NCBI GenBank assembly: GCA_947496715.1
Contig: CANMDT010000013.1
Location: forward strand, 1-43,216
Direction: 5' to 3'
DNA from: Myxococcales bacterium
Lineage (GTDB): Bacteria > Myxococcota_A > Bradymonadia > REDH01
Length of the DNA: 43,216 nucleotides
Within the stretch, counting starts at the first letter, position 1; the number at the start of each line of letters is the position of its first letter. The notes beneath the pieces are model-generated. The model saw nothing but the letters and a program-made list of their open reading frames with translations, was not told the DNA's origin and did no database searches. This document shows, piece after piece, positions 8,558 through 17,301 of this stretch. The translations under genes were made by a program, and so were the position numbers.

Positions 8558-9190
8558 TCAGTGCTGAAGCGAGGTGAGGAGGCGTGCCGTGATCTCGTCG
8601 GGGGCGCCAACGCCATCCACGCGGCGCAGGATGCCCTGGCTCTCGTAGAAGGGGACGATGGGGGCCGTCTCGCCGTGATACTTGCTGAGGCGGTTGATGC
8701 AGGCCTCTTCGGTGTCGTCTTTGCGCTGCTGGAGGCGCGCCGCGATCTCGTCACTCTCGGGCGGGCTGAACTTGAGGTGGTAGATGGTGCCGGTGGCGGG
8801 GTCGGTGCGACGCCAGACGATGCGTTCGACGATGAGGCTGTCGGGGACCTCGAGCAGCACGACCGCATCGAGCGTCACGCCAGCAGCAGCCAGCGCCACG
8901 TCGAGCGCCTCGGCCTGCGGACGGGTGCGGGGGAAACCGTCGAGCATGAAGCCGGTGGCGGCATCCGCCTTGCCGATGCGCTCGACGATCATGCCGATGA
9001 CGACGGCGTCCGGAACCAGGTCGCCCCGCTTCATGTAGCCGTCGGCCTCGATGCCCAGCGCCGTTCCCTCTTTCACCGCTGCCCGCAGCATGTCGCCGCT
9101 GGAGATGTGGGGGATGGCAAAGTGTTCGACCAGACGGGCGGCCTGGGTGCCTTTTCCGGCGCCCGGGGGGCCAACAAAGATCATACGCAT
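8558..9190 (-). CDS. adk: Adenylate kinase
   Basis: The 210-residue enzyme interconverts ATP and AMP with two ADP in the cytoplasm. The P-loop GPPGAGKGT lies at residues 7-15, followed by SSGDMLRAA, the AMP-binding DGFPRTRPQAE, and the LID-domain start RRTDPATGTIYH. The LID lacks the four zinc-binding cysteines seen in many Gram-positive enzymes. The frame is open further upstream, but the ATG at 9190 gives the conserved N terminus (MRMIFVGPPG) and has GGAAG upstream. It sits between an upstream HhH lipoprotein gene (71-base gap) and the frameshifted lipoprotein (about 22-base gap), which suggests one leftward operon. Confidence 0.96.
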   Translation of the reverse strand: MRMIFVGPPGAGKGTQAARLVEHFAIPHISSGDMLRAAVKEGTALGIEADGYMKRGDLVPDAVVIGMIVERIGKADAATGFMLDGFPRTRPQAEALDVALAAAGVTLDAVVLLEVPDSLIVERIVWRRTDPATGTIYHLKFSPPESDEIAARLQQRKDDTEEACINRLSKYHGETAPIVPFYESQGILRRVDGVGAPDEITARLLTSLQH

Positions 9191-9260
9191 GAGGAACTTC
9201 CGGCAATGAGACGAACCCATGGTTCGCGGGCCGCACCCTAGCCTAACCTCGCAGTTCGCT

Positions 9261-9785
9261 TCAATGAGGTTGTTTGGCGCGCGCCGCAGGCGCCGCACTG
9301 ACCGTCACGAGTGGCTTGAGGGCGCGAAAGGTCGAGGGGCCAATGCCGCTGACGCGGCGCAGGTCATCGGGGCGGCGAAAGGGGCGCTTGGCAACAATAC
9401 GGGCCGCCATCGCCGGCCCGACACGGGGCAGCGCATCGAGCTCGGCGAGCGTGGCGGTGTTGAGGTCGACAAGCGCAGGCGGCGCGGTGGCAGCAGCCTC
9501 AGCTGCCGAACCCTCCTCCGCCTCGGGTGCAGCAGTTCGGCTGCGCGTGGGCGCCGCCGCTACCGCCGGATGGCGGAGCGCACGCTCGCTCGCAGCGACC
9601 CGCTCACCGAGGCGGGTGGCAGCGGCGACCCTGTGATGAGCTGCCTTCACGCCATCAGCGGAGCCCTCCTCTTCCTCGGGGCGCTCGACCGCGTAGCCCG
9701 GAGCGGCCGGCACAAACCGCAGCACCTCGCGCTGCCCGCAGCCCACCACCATCAACATGCCCAGAGATACAATCGTTCGCTTCAT
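9261..9785 (-). CDS. ComEA-like helix-hairpin-helix lipoprotein
   Basis: This is a 174-residue protein with a short signal peptide and lipobox (MLMVVGC). A poorly ordered Ala/Glu-rich middle follows, then a C-terminal double helix-hairpin-helix domain: VDLNTATLAELDALPRVGP, then DDLRRVSGIGPSTFRALKP. This is the ComEA arrangement. In transformable bacteria ComEA binds incoming double-stranded DNA at the cell surface or in the periplasm, so a DNA-uptake role is possible, but no other competence gene lies nearby. The ATG at 9785 is preceded by GAGGTG; a start four codons upstream would weaken the signal peptide. Confidence 0.78.
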   Translation of the reverse strand: MKRTIVSLGMLMVVGCGQREVLRFVPAAPGYAVERPEEEEGSADGVKAAHHRVAAATRLGERVAASERALRHPAVAAAPTRSRTAAPEAEEGSAAEAAATAPPALVDLNTATLAELDALPRVGPAMAARIVAKRPFRRPDDLRRVSGIGPSTFRALKPLVTVSAAPAARAKQPH

Positions 9786-9823
9786 CAGACACCTCACAGC
9801 AAGAAAGTGAAGGGTCGCAACAG

Positions 9824-9851
9824 TTGATCCGTCGACGGCCCATGGTATTGT
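9824..9851 (+). promoter_or_regulatory. Possible sigma-70 promoter for the DUF547 gene
   Basis: TTGATC (9824-9829) and TATTGT (9846-9851) are separated by 16 bases, 39 bases upstream of the start codon at 9891, in the gap between divergent genes. The match to TTGACA and TATAAT is moderate. Confidence 0.4.
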
Positions 9852-9890
9852 CGGCGTTCAGAGACCGATGTTGCGTGCCGGAGGAAAAAA

Positions 9891-10736
9891 ATGTCTGTGA
9901 CCCCCATCTCATTGCTCCTAACCACCCTTCTGCTCGCCGGTTCGACGGCCATGGCCCGACCGGCCACGGCCTGCGAAGGACATGGCGCGACCCCTACGAT
10001 CGAGACCGCGCAGGCCGACGCAGCACCGGCGCCTTCCGCCCCTGCGGAGGCTGCAGCTCCCGCGACCGCTGACGCCACCGCCGGCTGGGATGCGCTGCTC
10101 CACACCTTCGTGACCGCCGACGGTGGCTTCCGCTACAAGGCGCTTGCGGCCGACACCGACGCGATGGCCAAGCTCAAGGCCTTCACCGAGCAGGTCGCCA
10201 CTGCCGATACCTCCAAGCTCTCACGCGAAGAGGCGCTGGCCTTCTACATCAACGCCTACAACGCCACGACCATCGCTGAGGTGCTCAGGCTCTGGCCGGT
10301 GAAGAAGGTTACGGAAGAGCCCGGCTTCTTCGACAAGACCAAGCACACCATCGCCGGAGAATCCCTCACGCTCAACGAGCTCGAGAAGACCAAGATTCGC
10401 GATCCTTTCAAGGAGCCGCGCATCCACTTCCTGGTGAACTGCGCCAGCGCTAGCTGCCCCGTCCTCGTTGGGGAGGCCATCACGGCCGCCAACCTCGAGG
10501 CGCTCCTGGAACGGCAGGCGACCGAGTATGTGACCCGCACGACCCTCTTCAAGGGGAAGAAGAGCATCGAGATCAGCTCCATCTTCGACTGGTACAAAGA
10601 GGACTTCGGCGGCCCCGAGGGCGTGCGCGCCTTCATCGCCGCCCACGTTGCGCCCGAGCAGCGCGCCTTTGTCGAAGACAGCGCCAACAAGATCGGTTTC
10701 TTCGACTACGACTGGAAGACGAACGCGCGCGACTAG
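9891..10736 (+). CDS. Exported DUF547 protein
   Basis: A 281-residue protein with an N-terminal signal peptide (hydrophobic to about residue 20, Ala-rich to 28), an Ala/Pro linker, then a DUF547 domain from about residue 65. Diagnostic blocks are FYINAYNA, LTLNELEKTKI and RIHFLVNCASASCPVL. DUF547 proteins are widespread in Gram-negative bacteria and of unknown biochemical function. The ATG has a GGAGGA ribosome-binding site. The gene converges on the PLP-enzyme gene, the ends overlapping by 4 bases. Confidence 0.88.
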   Translation: MSVTPISLLLTTLLLAGSTAMARPATACEGHGATPTIETAQADAAPAPSAPAEAAAPATADATAGWDALLHTFVTADGGFRYKALAADTDAMAKLKAFTEQVATADTSKLSREEALAFYINAYNATTIAEVLRLWPVKKVTEEPGFFDKTKHTIAGESLTLNELEKTKIRDPFKEPRIHFLVNCASASCPVLVGEAITAANLEALLERQATEYVTRTTLFKGKKSIEISSIFDWYKEDFGGPEGVRAFIAAHVAPEQRAFVEDSANKIGFFDYDWKTNARD

Positions 10737-11902
10737 GCGCTCGCCGCGAGGGCCTGTGCGAGGTCGTCGCGCAGGTCTTCGAAGGCCTCGATGCCGACCG
10801 ACAGCCGCACCGTTCCGGGCCGCAGACCAATCTGCGCACGGGCCTCCGGCGTTCTGTGTGAGGTGTTGTAGGGCAGGCTCACGAGGGTCTCCACGCCGCC
10901 GAGCGAGGTGGCTGGCGTGGCTACCTTCAGGGCCTGCAGCAGGCGCTCCGCGCGGGCATCGCCGCCCGTGACCACAAAGCTGAGCATGGGTCCGCCCGCC
11001 GTCAGCGTCTCCTGCCAGCCGATCTGCAGCGAGGGGTGAAAGACCTGCTCCATGCCCTGCTCTTGCAGCCATTCAACCAGCGCCGCCGCCCGCTGGCAGC
11101 TCGCATCGGTTCGGACCACCGCGGTCTTAAGGCCGCGCCAGATGAGCGCTGCGGCGTGGGGGTCGAGGCAGCTCCCAAGATGGACCATCGCATCCCAGGC
11201 GAGCCGCACAGGCTCCGCCGCGCCGGCCACAAAGCCGCCATGCACATCGCTGTGGCCGGAGATCGACTTGGAGAGGCTCTCCACCACCAGGTCTGCGCCT
11301 AGCGCGAGCGGCCGGCAGAGGAGCGGGTTGGCGAAGGTGTTGTCGACCATGAGCCGCATGCCGAGCGAGCGGGCCTGGGCAGCCTGGGTCGCGATGGGCG
11401 ACACCTGCATGAGCGGGTTGGAGATGGTCTCGACGAGGAGCCAGGCCGGCTTTGCGAGCGAGGCGGCGGCAGAGGCGATGGCCTGCGGATCGCTCGTGTC
11501 GGCGAAGACAACCTGGCGCCCCATGCGTGCGAGGAAGCGGACGAGGAAGGCGGTGGTGACGCCGTAGAGCTGGTTGGCGGCGACGATTCCGTCGCCAGGC
11601 GTGGTGTTGCCGATGAGCGCCGCTGACAGCGCCGCCATGCCGCTGGCGGTGCAGAGCCCATCCTCGGCGCCGTGCAGCGCAGCGAGCCGCTCCTCGAGCG
11701 CGCGCACCGTCGGGTTGCCCATGCGGGTGTAGAGATACTCGGAGCGGTAGTCGCCCCGGTTCATGGCCGCGACGAGGGCCTCGTCCATGACGAAGGTGGT
11801 GGTCTGGTAGATGGGGAGTGCGACAGGCTGCTGCTGTCGGGGATCGACCCAGCGGGCCACAACGGCGGAGGCCGGACGGGAGTGTGCGTTATCGTGCGCC
11901 AT
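10733..11902 (-). CDS. Cys/Met-metabolism PLP-dependent enzyme (cystathionine synthase/lyase family)
   Basis: A 389-residue fold-type I PLP enzyme of the trans-sulfuration family. Visible signatures are YTRMGNPT near 59-66, the SGMAALSA cofactor-binding region, VDNTFANP, the PLP-lysine segment SLSKSISGHSDVHGG, and near the end ATSLGGVETL and RLSVGIE. Members include cystathionine gamma-synthase (metB), cystathionine beta- and gamma-lyases and methionine gamma-lyase; sequence alone does not separate them, and no methionine-pathway neighbour is present. The active form is usually a tetramer in the cytoplasm. The start codon has no clear ribosome-binding site, but the N terminus fits the family length. 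Confidence 0.9.
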   Translation of the reverse strand: MAHDNAHSRPASAVVARWVDPRQQQPVALPIYQTTTFVMDEALVAAMNRGDYRSEYLYTRMGNPTVRALEERLAALHGAEDGLCTASGMAALSAALIGNTTPGDGIVAANQLYGVTTAFLVRFLARMGRQVVFADTSDPQAIASAAASLAKPAWLLVETISNPLMQVSPIATQAAQARSLGMRLMVDNTFANPLLCRPLALGADLVVESLSKSISGHSDVHGGFVAGAAEPVRLAWDAMVHLGSCLDPHAAALIWRGLKTAVVRTDASCQRAAALVEWLQEQGMEQVFHPSLQIGWQETLTAGGPMLSFVVTGGDARAERLLQALKVATPATSLGGVETLVSLPYNTSHRTPEARAQIGLRPGTVRLSVGIEAFEDLRDDLAQALAASA

Positions 11903-12044
11903 GATTGGGAGCCTGGGGCGATGGTGTGCGGGTGGCGCGATCCTAGGTCGGTAAGGTGTAGCGATTCAACGAGATCCGTTGCAATTTTGTCTTCGCGAGC
12001 GCAGAAGGGCGGCCCGCATTGTCCGCGGAAAGTCAGGTAACGCC

Positions 12045-14417
12045 ATGCCCTCCATTGAGTCCATCGTCGAGACGTTCTCCCGCAAGTCGTTGGAGCGGCG
12101 CTGGATGCCGCTTGGCTTTGTGGCGCTGCTGGTGCTGCTGGCGGTGGCGGGCATTGTGGTCCGCGGCGTGCGGGCAGACTTCTCGCCGCAGGCGCTCTTT
12201 GCCACCTTCGAGGATCAAGCGGCCATCGACGCGGCCTTCACCAAGTCGTTCGGCAAGACAGACAATGTAATCGCCATCGTGATGGAGAGCGACGATGTGC
12301 TCTCCGATGCCAACCTGGCCTGGCTCCACAGCGCCTCGCTCGCGCTCGAAGACAAGAGCTGGTGCGAGAAGGTGGAGAGCGTCACCCGAACCCCCATCCC
12401 GCGGCGGGCAGGCAATGAGGCTGACGGCTTCGAGGTACGGGTCGACAACCCGGTCGTGGGGCCGACGGTCGAACACGACGAGGCAGAGGCGCTCCGGGCG
12501 ACCGTGCGTGAATCGAAACTTCTGGACCGGCGGCTGATCAGCATGGGCGACAGCGCGGGCAAGCGGGATGTGGCGATGCTCGCCTTCTACATCGACCGCG
12601 ACCGGACACAGGTGAAGGCCAACCGACCCATCGACCAAAACTTCAAAGACTATCTCGCGGCGCATCCCGCGCCTGCGGGCGCGACCGTGAAGGTGAGCGG
12701 CCTGCCCCACATCCGCGTCTGGGTGGTCGACCGGTTCTTTCACGACCAGACCCGCCTCGTGCCGCTTGCGATGCTCTTCTGCGTCTTCTGCCTCTTCCTC
12801 ACCTTCCGCTGGTGGGCTGCGATCCTCTTCCCTGCCATGGCGGTCGGCATCTCTGTGCTGATCCTGGTCGGGACGATGGCCTGGGCAGACCAACCCTTTA
12901 ACATCATCAACCAGATCCTGCCGGTGCTCCTCATCGTCGTCGGCGTTAACGACAGCATCCATGTGGTGAGCCGCTACATGGAGGAGCGAACGACCGCACC
13001 GACGAACCAGGTCGCCGGCCACCGGACCATGATGGCTGTTGTCGTCGCCTGCGGTCTCACCGCCATGACCTCGTCGGTAGGTTTTGCGAGCAACCTGTTC
13101 TCGCACACGGAGCTCCTGCGCAACTTCAGCATCGCGGCGGCGGCCGGCGCGCTGCTCACCTACATCATCACCATCCTCTTCCTTCCGCCTACCCTGACAC
13201 TCGTCGCTCCCCCCTCATCGAAGAGCCAGGAGAGCCGCAAAGACGGCATCACCGAGCGAGTCGTGGTCTGGCTCATGGGGATCTCCTTCCGCAACCCCTG
13301 GAAGGTGGTCATCGGAACCGTGCTGCTGATGACGCCGGCGATCTATATCTCACGCTCCATCATCATCGATACGCGGCTACGCGAGACCTTCCGGCCGGGC
13401 GACGAGATCCTCGAGACCATCGAGCTGATGGAGAAGAAGCTGAACGGTTCGGTCCCCTTCGAGCTCCACTTCACAAGCACGGAGAAGGGACAGTTCGACG
13501 ACCCCGAGCTGCTCAACGCCATTGCCGGCCTCGAAACGTGGATCGAGGCGCAGGAGGGCGCCATCAGCGCCACCTCCTACCAGGACTACCTGCACGAGAC
13601 CTGGGTGGCCTACGCGGGCGACCCCAGCAAGCGGGATCAGCCCTTCAAGTCGCGGCCGCAGGTGGCCCAGCTCGCCTCGCTGCTCGAGGGCGGCACCACC
13701 AACCCGCTGGAGGCCTTCGTCAACCTCAGTAGGACCGAGATGCGGGTGGCCATCGCGGTGGAGGATGTGGGCTCCAAGCGCTCCAACGAGCTGAGCGACC
13801 AGCTCACCGCAGAGGTCGCACGGCGGCTCGCCAAGTGGCCCTCCGTCACGCTTCATCTGACGGGCGACGCCTACTCAGCAAGCCGCGGTCTGACCTCGCT
13901 GATCTCCGACCTCACCAGCTCCCTCTTCTTCTCCACCATCCTCATCTTCGGCTTCATGACGGTGCTCTTCCGCAGCCTGCGCATGGGGCTCATCAGCGCG
14001 CCACCCAACATGCTGCCGCTCGTCTGGACACTGGCCTACATGGCGCTGCAGGGCATCAACCTCAACACGACCTCGGTCATCATCTTCTCGATCGCCGTCG
14101 GCCTCGCCGTCGACGACACCATCCATGTACTCGCGCGGCTGCTTGAAGAGGCACGCGAGGGCCACAGCAAAGAGGAGTGCGTGATGCGCACCGCGCGAGG
14201 CACCGGCCGGGCCATTCTCTCTGCCAGCCTCATGCTGGTGGGTGGCATGGCGGTGCTCCTTGCCAGCTCCTTCGTGCCGGTCCGCCTCTTCAGTGAGCTC
14301 ATGACCGTGACGCTCACCGGCTGCATCCTGGGCGACCTCATGCTGCTTCCGGCCCTCCTCGCCCTCTTCTGGACCCCCGACCCCAAGCACAAGACCTCTT
14401 CGCTGCTCGCCGACTGA
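12045..14417 (+). CDS. MMPL/RND-superfamily exporter
   Basis: The product is about 790 residues with two repeated halves. Each half has a first transmembrane helix, a large extracytoplasmic domain and a bundle of further helices, the 12-helix RND plan. Conserved acidic residues in the membrane bundles appear in GVNDSIHVVSRYMEER and GLAVDDTIHVLARLLEEA, as expected for proton-driven MMPL/HpnN-like transporters of lipids or other hydrophobic compounds. The ATG at 12045 is preceded by AGG and gives a basic N terminus just before the first helix; the open frame extends 22 codons upstream with no support. The CpcT-family lipoprotein gene follows after 20 bases and probably shares the transcript. 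No membrane-fusion protein or outer-membrane channel is adjacent. Substrate unknown. Confidence 0.88.
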   Translation: MPSIESIVETFSRKSLERRWMPLGFVALLVLLAVAGIVVRGVRADFSPQALFATFEDQAAIDAAFTKSFGKTDNVIAIVMESDDVLSDANLAWLHSASLALEDKSWCEKVESVTRTPIPRRAGNEADGFEVRVDNPVVGPTVEHDEAEALRATVRESKLLDRRLISMGDSAGKRDVAMLAFYIDRDRTQVKANRPIDQNFKDYLAAHPAPAGATVKVSGLPHIRVWVVDRFFHDQTRLVPLAMLFCVFCLFLTFRWWAAILFPAMAVGISVLILVGTMAWADQPFNIINQILPVLLIVVGVNDSIHVVSRYMEERTTAPTNQVAGHRTMMAVVVACGLTAMTSSVGFASNLFSHTELLRNFSIAAAAGALLTYIITILFLPPTLTLVAPPSSKSQESRKDGITERVVVWLMGISFRNPWKVVIGTVLLMTPAIYISRSIIIDTRLRETFRPGDEILETIELMEKKLNGSVPFELHFTSTEKGQFDDPELLNAIAGLETWIEAQEGAISATSYQDYLHETWVAYAGDPSKRDQPFKSRPQVAQLASLLEGGTTNPLEAFVNLSRTEMRVAIAVEDVGSKRSNELSDQLTAEVARRLAKWPSVTLHLTGDAYSASRGLTSLISDLTSSLFFSTILIFGFMTVLFRSLRMGLISAPPNMLPLVWTLAYMALQGINLNTTSVIIFSIAVGLAVDDTIHVLARLLEEAREGHSKEECVMRTARGTGRAILSASLMLVGGMAVLLASSFVPVRLFSELMTVTLTGCILGDLMLLPALLALFWTPDPKHKTSSLLAD

Positions 14418-14437
14418 GCCCCGCCTCGGAGCCCCAC

Positions 14438-15199
14438 ATGCGCTACGCCCTCACCCTCCTCCTCCTTGCCGGCTGCGGTGCCCCCCAGGCGGCCGACGCT
14501 CCGCCAACCGCCGTGGCTGAGCCCTCGCTCGACGACGGCCCCGGCCCAGGCGAGGCGATTGCCTGCTTCCCGCCCGGTTTCGAGGTCGGTGAAGACGACC
14601 TGCGCGTCGCGCGCGTGACGGAGCTGCTGACCGGCCGGTTCGACTCCAGCGCGCAGGCTGCAACCACCCCCGACTACTTCGACATCCACCTCGCCATCTG
14701 CCCCATCTCTGCCCCATCGCTCGGCCGCCATGTGCTCTATGTGGAGCAGGCCGGGGCCGACAAACTGGCCGAGCCCTATCGGCAGCGCCTCTATGTGGTG
14801 GAGCCTGGCCAGCCCGGCGAGGTGATCTCGCGGGTCTTCGAGTTCACAAACCCGGCCCCCTTCACCGGCTTCTGCAATCGGCCCGCGGCCGACCGACCCG
14901 GCTACACCGACGGGCTTGCAGCCGAGAAGGTGGGCTGCGCGGTGCACCTGCGCGAGATGGCCTACAACAGCGACGAACAGCGCGGCAGCGAGCGGAGCAT
15001 GGGCTTTGGCGGCGGCACGGAGGGCGATGGCTGCCCGAGCTCGCTCCGCGGCGCCACCCACGCCACCTCCACGGTCATCCTCACCGCAGCCGGCATGCAG
15101 TCGTGGGACCAGGGCTACGACGCGGCCGGCACCCAGGTCTGGGGCGCGACCGCCGGCCCCTACCACTTTCTGCGGACCGGGCTCCCGAAAGATCCCTGA
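14438..15199 (+). CDS. CpcT/CpeT-family lipoprotein
   Basis: This 253-residue protein has a lipoprotein signal peptide (MRYALTLLLLAGC) and a CpcT/CpeT-type domain from about residue 60: LLTGRFDSSAQA, HVLYVEQAG, PYRQRLYVV, then RGATHATSTVILTAAGMQS, WDQGYDAAGTQVWGATAGPY. In cyanobacteria this beta-barrel family includes the lyases that attach phycobilins to phycobiliproteins. Nothing else in the window suggests pigments, and family members also occur in non-photosynthetic bacteria with unknown roles. It lies 20 bases after the RND exporter gene, so it may bind or hand over the exported molecule; that is inference. Confidence 0.78.
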   Translation: MRYALTLLLLAGCGAPQAADAPPTAVAEPSLDDGPGPGEAIACFPPGFEVGEDDLRVARVTELLTGRFDSSAQAATTPDYFDIHLAICPISAPSLGRHVLYVEQAGADKLAEPYRQRLYVVEPGQPGEVISRVFEFTNPAPFTGFCNRPAADRPGYTDGLAAEKVGCAVHLREMAYNSDEQRGSERSMGFGGGTEGDGCPSSLRGATHATSTVILTAAGMQSWDQGYDAAGTQVWGATAGPYHFLRTGLPKDP

Positions 15200-15215
15200 C
15201 CCTGCCATTTGGGGG

Positions 15216-15243
15216 TCGACGGGCCGCGCCTGATCCGTAGTAT
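15216..15243 (+). promoter_or_regulatory. Possible promoter for dnaG
   Basis: TCGACG (15216-15221) and TAGTAT (15238-15243), spaced by 16 bases, lie 31 bases ahead of the dnaG start. The boxes match the sigma-70 consensus only partly. Confidence 0.35.
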
Positions 15244-15274
15244 CGGGACCCCTCATCAGGAAGCCGACGCCCCC

Positions 15275-17188
15275 ATGGCCATCTACTCCGAAGCCATCAT
15301 CCACGAGATCCGCAGCCGCGCAGCGATCGACCAGGTCATCGGCGAGTCGGTTCGGCTGGAACGGCGCGGAAATCGGCTGCTGGGGCTCTGCCCCTTTCAC
15401 AGCGAGAAGAGCCCGTCGTTCAATGTGAACCCGGAGATCGGGCGCTATCACTGTTTCGGCTGTCAGGCCTCCGGTGATGTCTTCTCGTTTCTGCAGAAGC
15501 GCGACGGACTCAGTTTTATGGAGGCGATCGAGAAGCTGGCCGGCCAGACGGGCGTGCAGCTCCCGGCACGCGAGAGCAACGCCCGCAGCGACATCGCGCA
15601 GGCCGACAAGGAGCGCTACTTCCGCGCGACCCAGTTTGCTGCGCAGTTCTACGCCGACAACCTACTCTCAGGGCGCTACCCGGAAGCCACCGCCTACATC
15701 GCCCGACGCGGTGTCCCGCTCGAGACGGTCCGCGCCTTCGGGCTGGGCTATGCGACGAGCGAATGGTCCACGCTGGTCGACGCGGCGGCGGCCAAGCGGG
15801 TGCCGGTTGCAGACCTGGAGTACGCCGGACTTGCCAAAGCGCGTGAGCGGGGCGGCGGCCACTTCGACATGTTCCGCAACCGTCTCATGTTCCCCGTGCG
15901 TGACCTCTCCAAGCGGGTGGTCGCCTTCTCGGGGCGGGCGCTCTCGTCGGAAGAGAAGGCCAAGTATATCAACTCGCCAGAGACACCCTTCTACAAGAAG
16001 GCCAAGGAGCTCTTCGGCATCGACCTCGCGCAAGCGCCCATCAAGGCTGCGCAGCGGGCGATCCTGGTCGAGGGGAACTTTGATGTGGTCTCGCTGCATG
16101 CACATGGCGTCTCACAGGCTGTCGCTCCGCTCGGCACCGCGCTGACCATTGATCAGGTGCGGCTGCTGCGCCGCTTCACCAAGTCTGTCGTCCTCTTCTT
16201 TGATGGCGACAAGGCGGGCCGCGCCGCCGCCCGCAAGTCGCTCGACATCCTGCTCGAGGCCGACTTCCCCGAGATCCTCTTCGCCCAACTCCCTGACGGC
16301 GCCGACCCGGACGACATCGCCCGACGAGGCGGTGCCGACGCGGTACAGGCGCTCGTTCAGCAGGCAAAGCCGCTGCTCGACCTGCTCATCGAGGAGCTCA
16401 TCCTGCCGGCAACCGGGAGCGCCACACCGAGCGCCAAGGCGGCCGCAGTGTCCGAGCTGGCGCCGCTCATGGCCAAGATCAAGGACACGACGCTGCTCGA
16501 GGCCTGGATCCAGGAGATCTCCCGGCGCACCGGGCTGAGCCCCGGAGAGCTCGCCCGCCGCTTCCGGCCAGGCGCTACTGCCACAGGATATGCAGGCGGG
16601 CAGGCGGCTCGCGCTGCAGCACGCCCGCCCTTCGTACCACCACAGGCCGCAAACGAGGCCGGTTCGACGCCCTTCGACGACGCGCCCTTTGGCGATGCGC
16701 CCTTTGACGACGGCCCGCTCCCCGCCGAGAGCGCTTCGCCTGTTGAGCTCGCGCCGCTGAACCCGATGGAGACCGAGCTCATCGTCCTGCTCCACCGGCG
16801 CGCTGCGCTGCTGCTGTCCTTCCTGCATGCCCGCACCGACATCTCCATGGAGCAGCGAGAGGTCGCCGAGTGGGCCCGCTCCGTTGCTGCGGCGCACCAG
16901 CAGAACGGCCCTTCGCTTAGCCGCGCCTTCGAGATGCTCGAAGAGGGGCCGCTGAAGAACATCATCGGCCGGGCGCTCATGCTCGCCGGGCCGCTCTACG
17001 AGGAGAAGATTCAGAGCGCCTTCCACGCTGTGTCGCTGAAGATCAAGCGGGCCTGGATCGTCTCCACCCGTTCGCGGCTCCTGACCGAACTCGAGTCCGC
17101 CAGCAAGCGGGGCAGCGAGGCCGATGAGTTGGCGCTGCTGACACAGCTCCAGCGCCTCAATGAGCTCGAGAGAGAGGTCCGACCCTAA
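15275..17188 (+). CDS. dnaG: DNA primase
   Basis: The 637-residue enzyme makes RNA primers at the replication fork. The N-terminal CHC2 zinc finger has Cys39, His42, Cys60 and Cys63 (LCPFHSEKSPSF, YHCFGCQASGD). The catalytic core follows (FRNRLMFPVRDLSKRVVAFSGR), then the TOPRIM motifs ILVEGNFDVVSLHAHG and VVLFFDGDKAGRAAA. The C-terminal part, after an acidic Pro/Asp-rich linker (about 430-490), is the helical helicase-binding domain. The ATG at 15275 starts the conserved N terminus MAIYSEAIIHEIR; the upstream extension of the frame is not conserved-looking. As in the classical macromolecular synthesis operon, rpoD lies downstream, but here a pseudokinase-FGE gene is between them and rpsU is absent. 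Confidence 0.96.
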   Translation: MAIYSEAIIHEIRSRAAIDQVIGESVRLERRGNRLLGLCPFHSEKSPSFNVNPEIGRYHCFGCQASGDVFSFLQKRDGLSFMEAIEKLAGQTGVQLPARESNARSDIAQADKERYFRATQFAAQFYADNLLSGRYPEATAYIARRGVPLETVRAFGLGYATSEWSTLVDAAAAKRVPVADLEYAGLAKARERGGGHFDMFRNRLMFPVRDLSKRVVAFSGRALSSEEKAKYINSPETPFYKKAKELFGIDLAQAPIKAAQRAILVEGNFDVVSLHAHGVSQAVAPLGTALTIDQVRLLRRFTKSVVLFFDGDKAGRAAARKSLDILLEADFPEILFAQLPDGADPDDIARRGGADAVQALVQQAKPLLDLLIEELILPATGSATPSAKAAAVSELAPLMAKIKDTTLLEAWIQEISRRTGLSPGELARRFRPGATATGYAGGQAARAAARPPFVPPQAANEAGSTPFDDAPFGDAPFDDGPLPAESASPVELAPLNPMETELIVLLHRRAALLLSFLHARTDISMEQREVAEWARSVAAAHQQNGPSLSRAFEMLEEGPLKNIIGRALMLAGPLYEEKIQSAFHAVSLKIKRAWIVSTRSRLLTELESASKRGSEADELALLTQLQRLNELEREVRP

Positions 17189-17215
17189 AAGGGGGCCAAC
17201 GGCTGTCGCAAAAGA

Positions 17216-17243
17216 TTGAATTGCGTGCGGTTTGGGGTATGCC
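17216..17243 (+). promoter_or_regulatory. Possible promoter for the pseudokinase-FGE gene
   Basis: TTGAAT (17216-17221) and TATGCC (17238-17243) are 16 bases apart, in the 113-base gap after dnaG and about 60 bases before the next start. The -35 box is fair, the -10 weak. Confidence 0.35.
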
Positions 17244-17301
17244 GCAGCCTTGCTCGTAGCCTGAGCATCGACCCCCGCACCGCGTTTTGACGCGTAACAG
17301 C

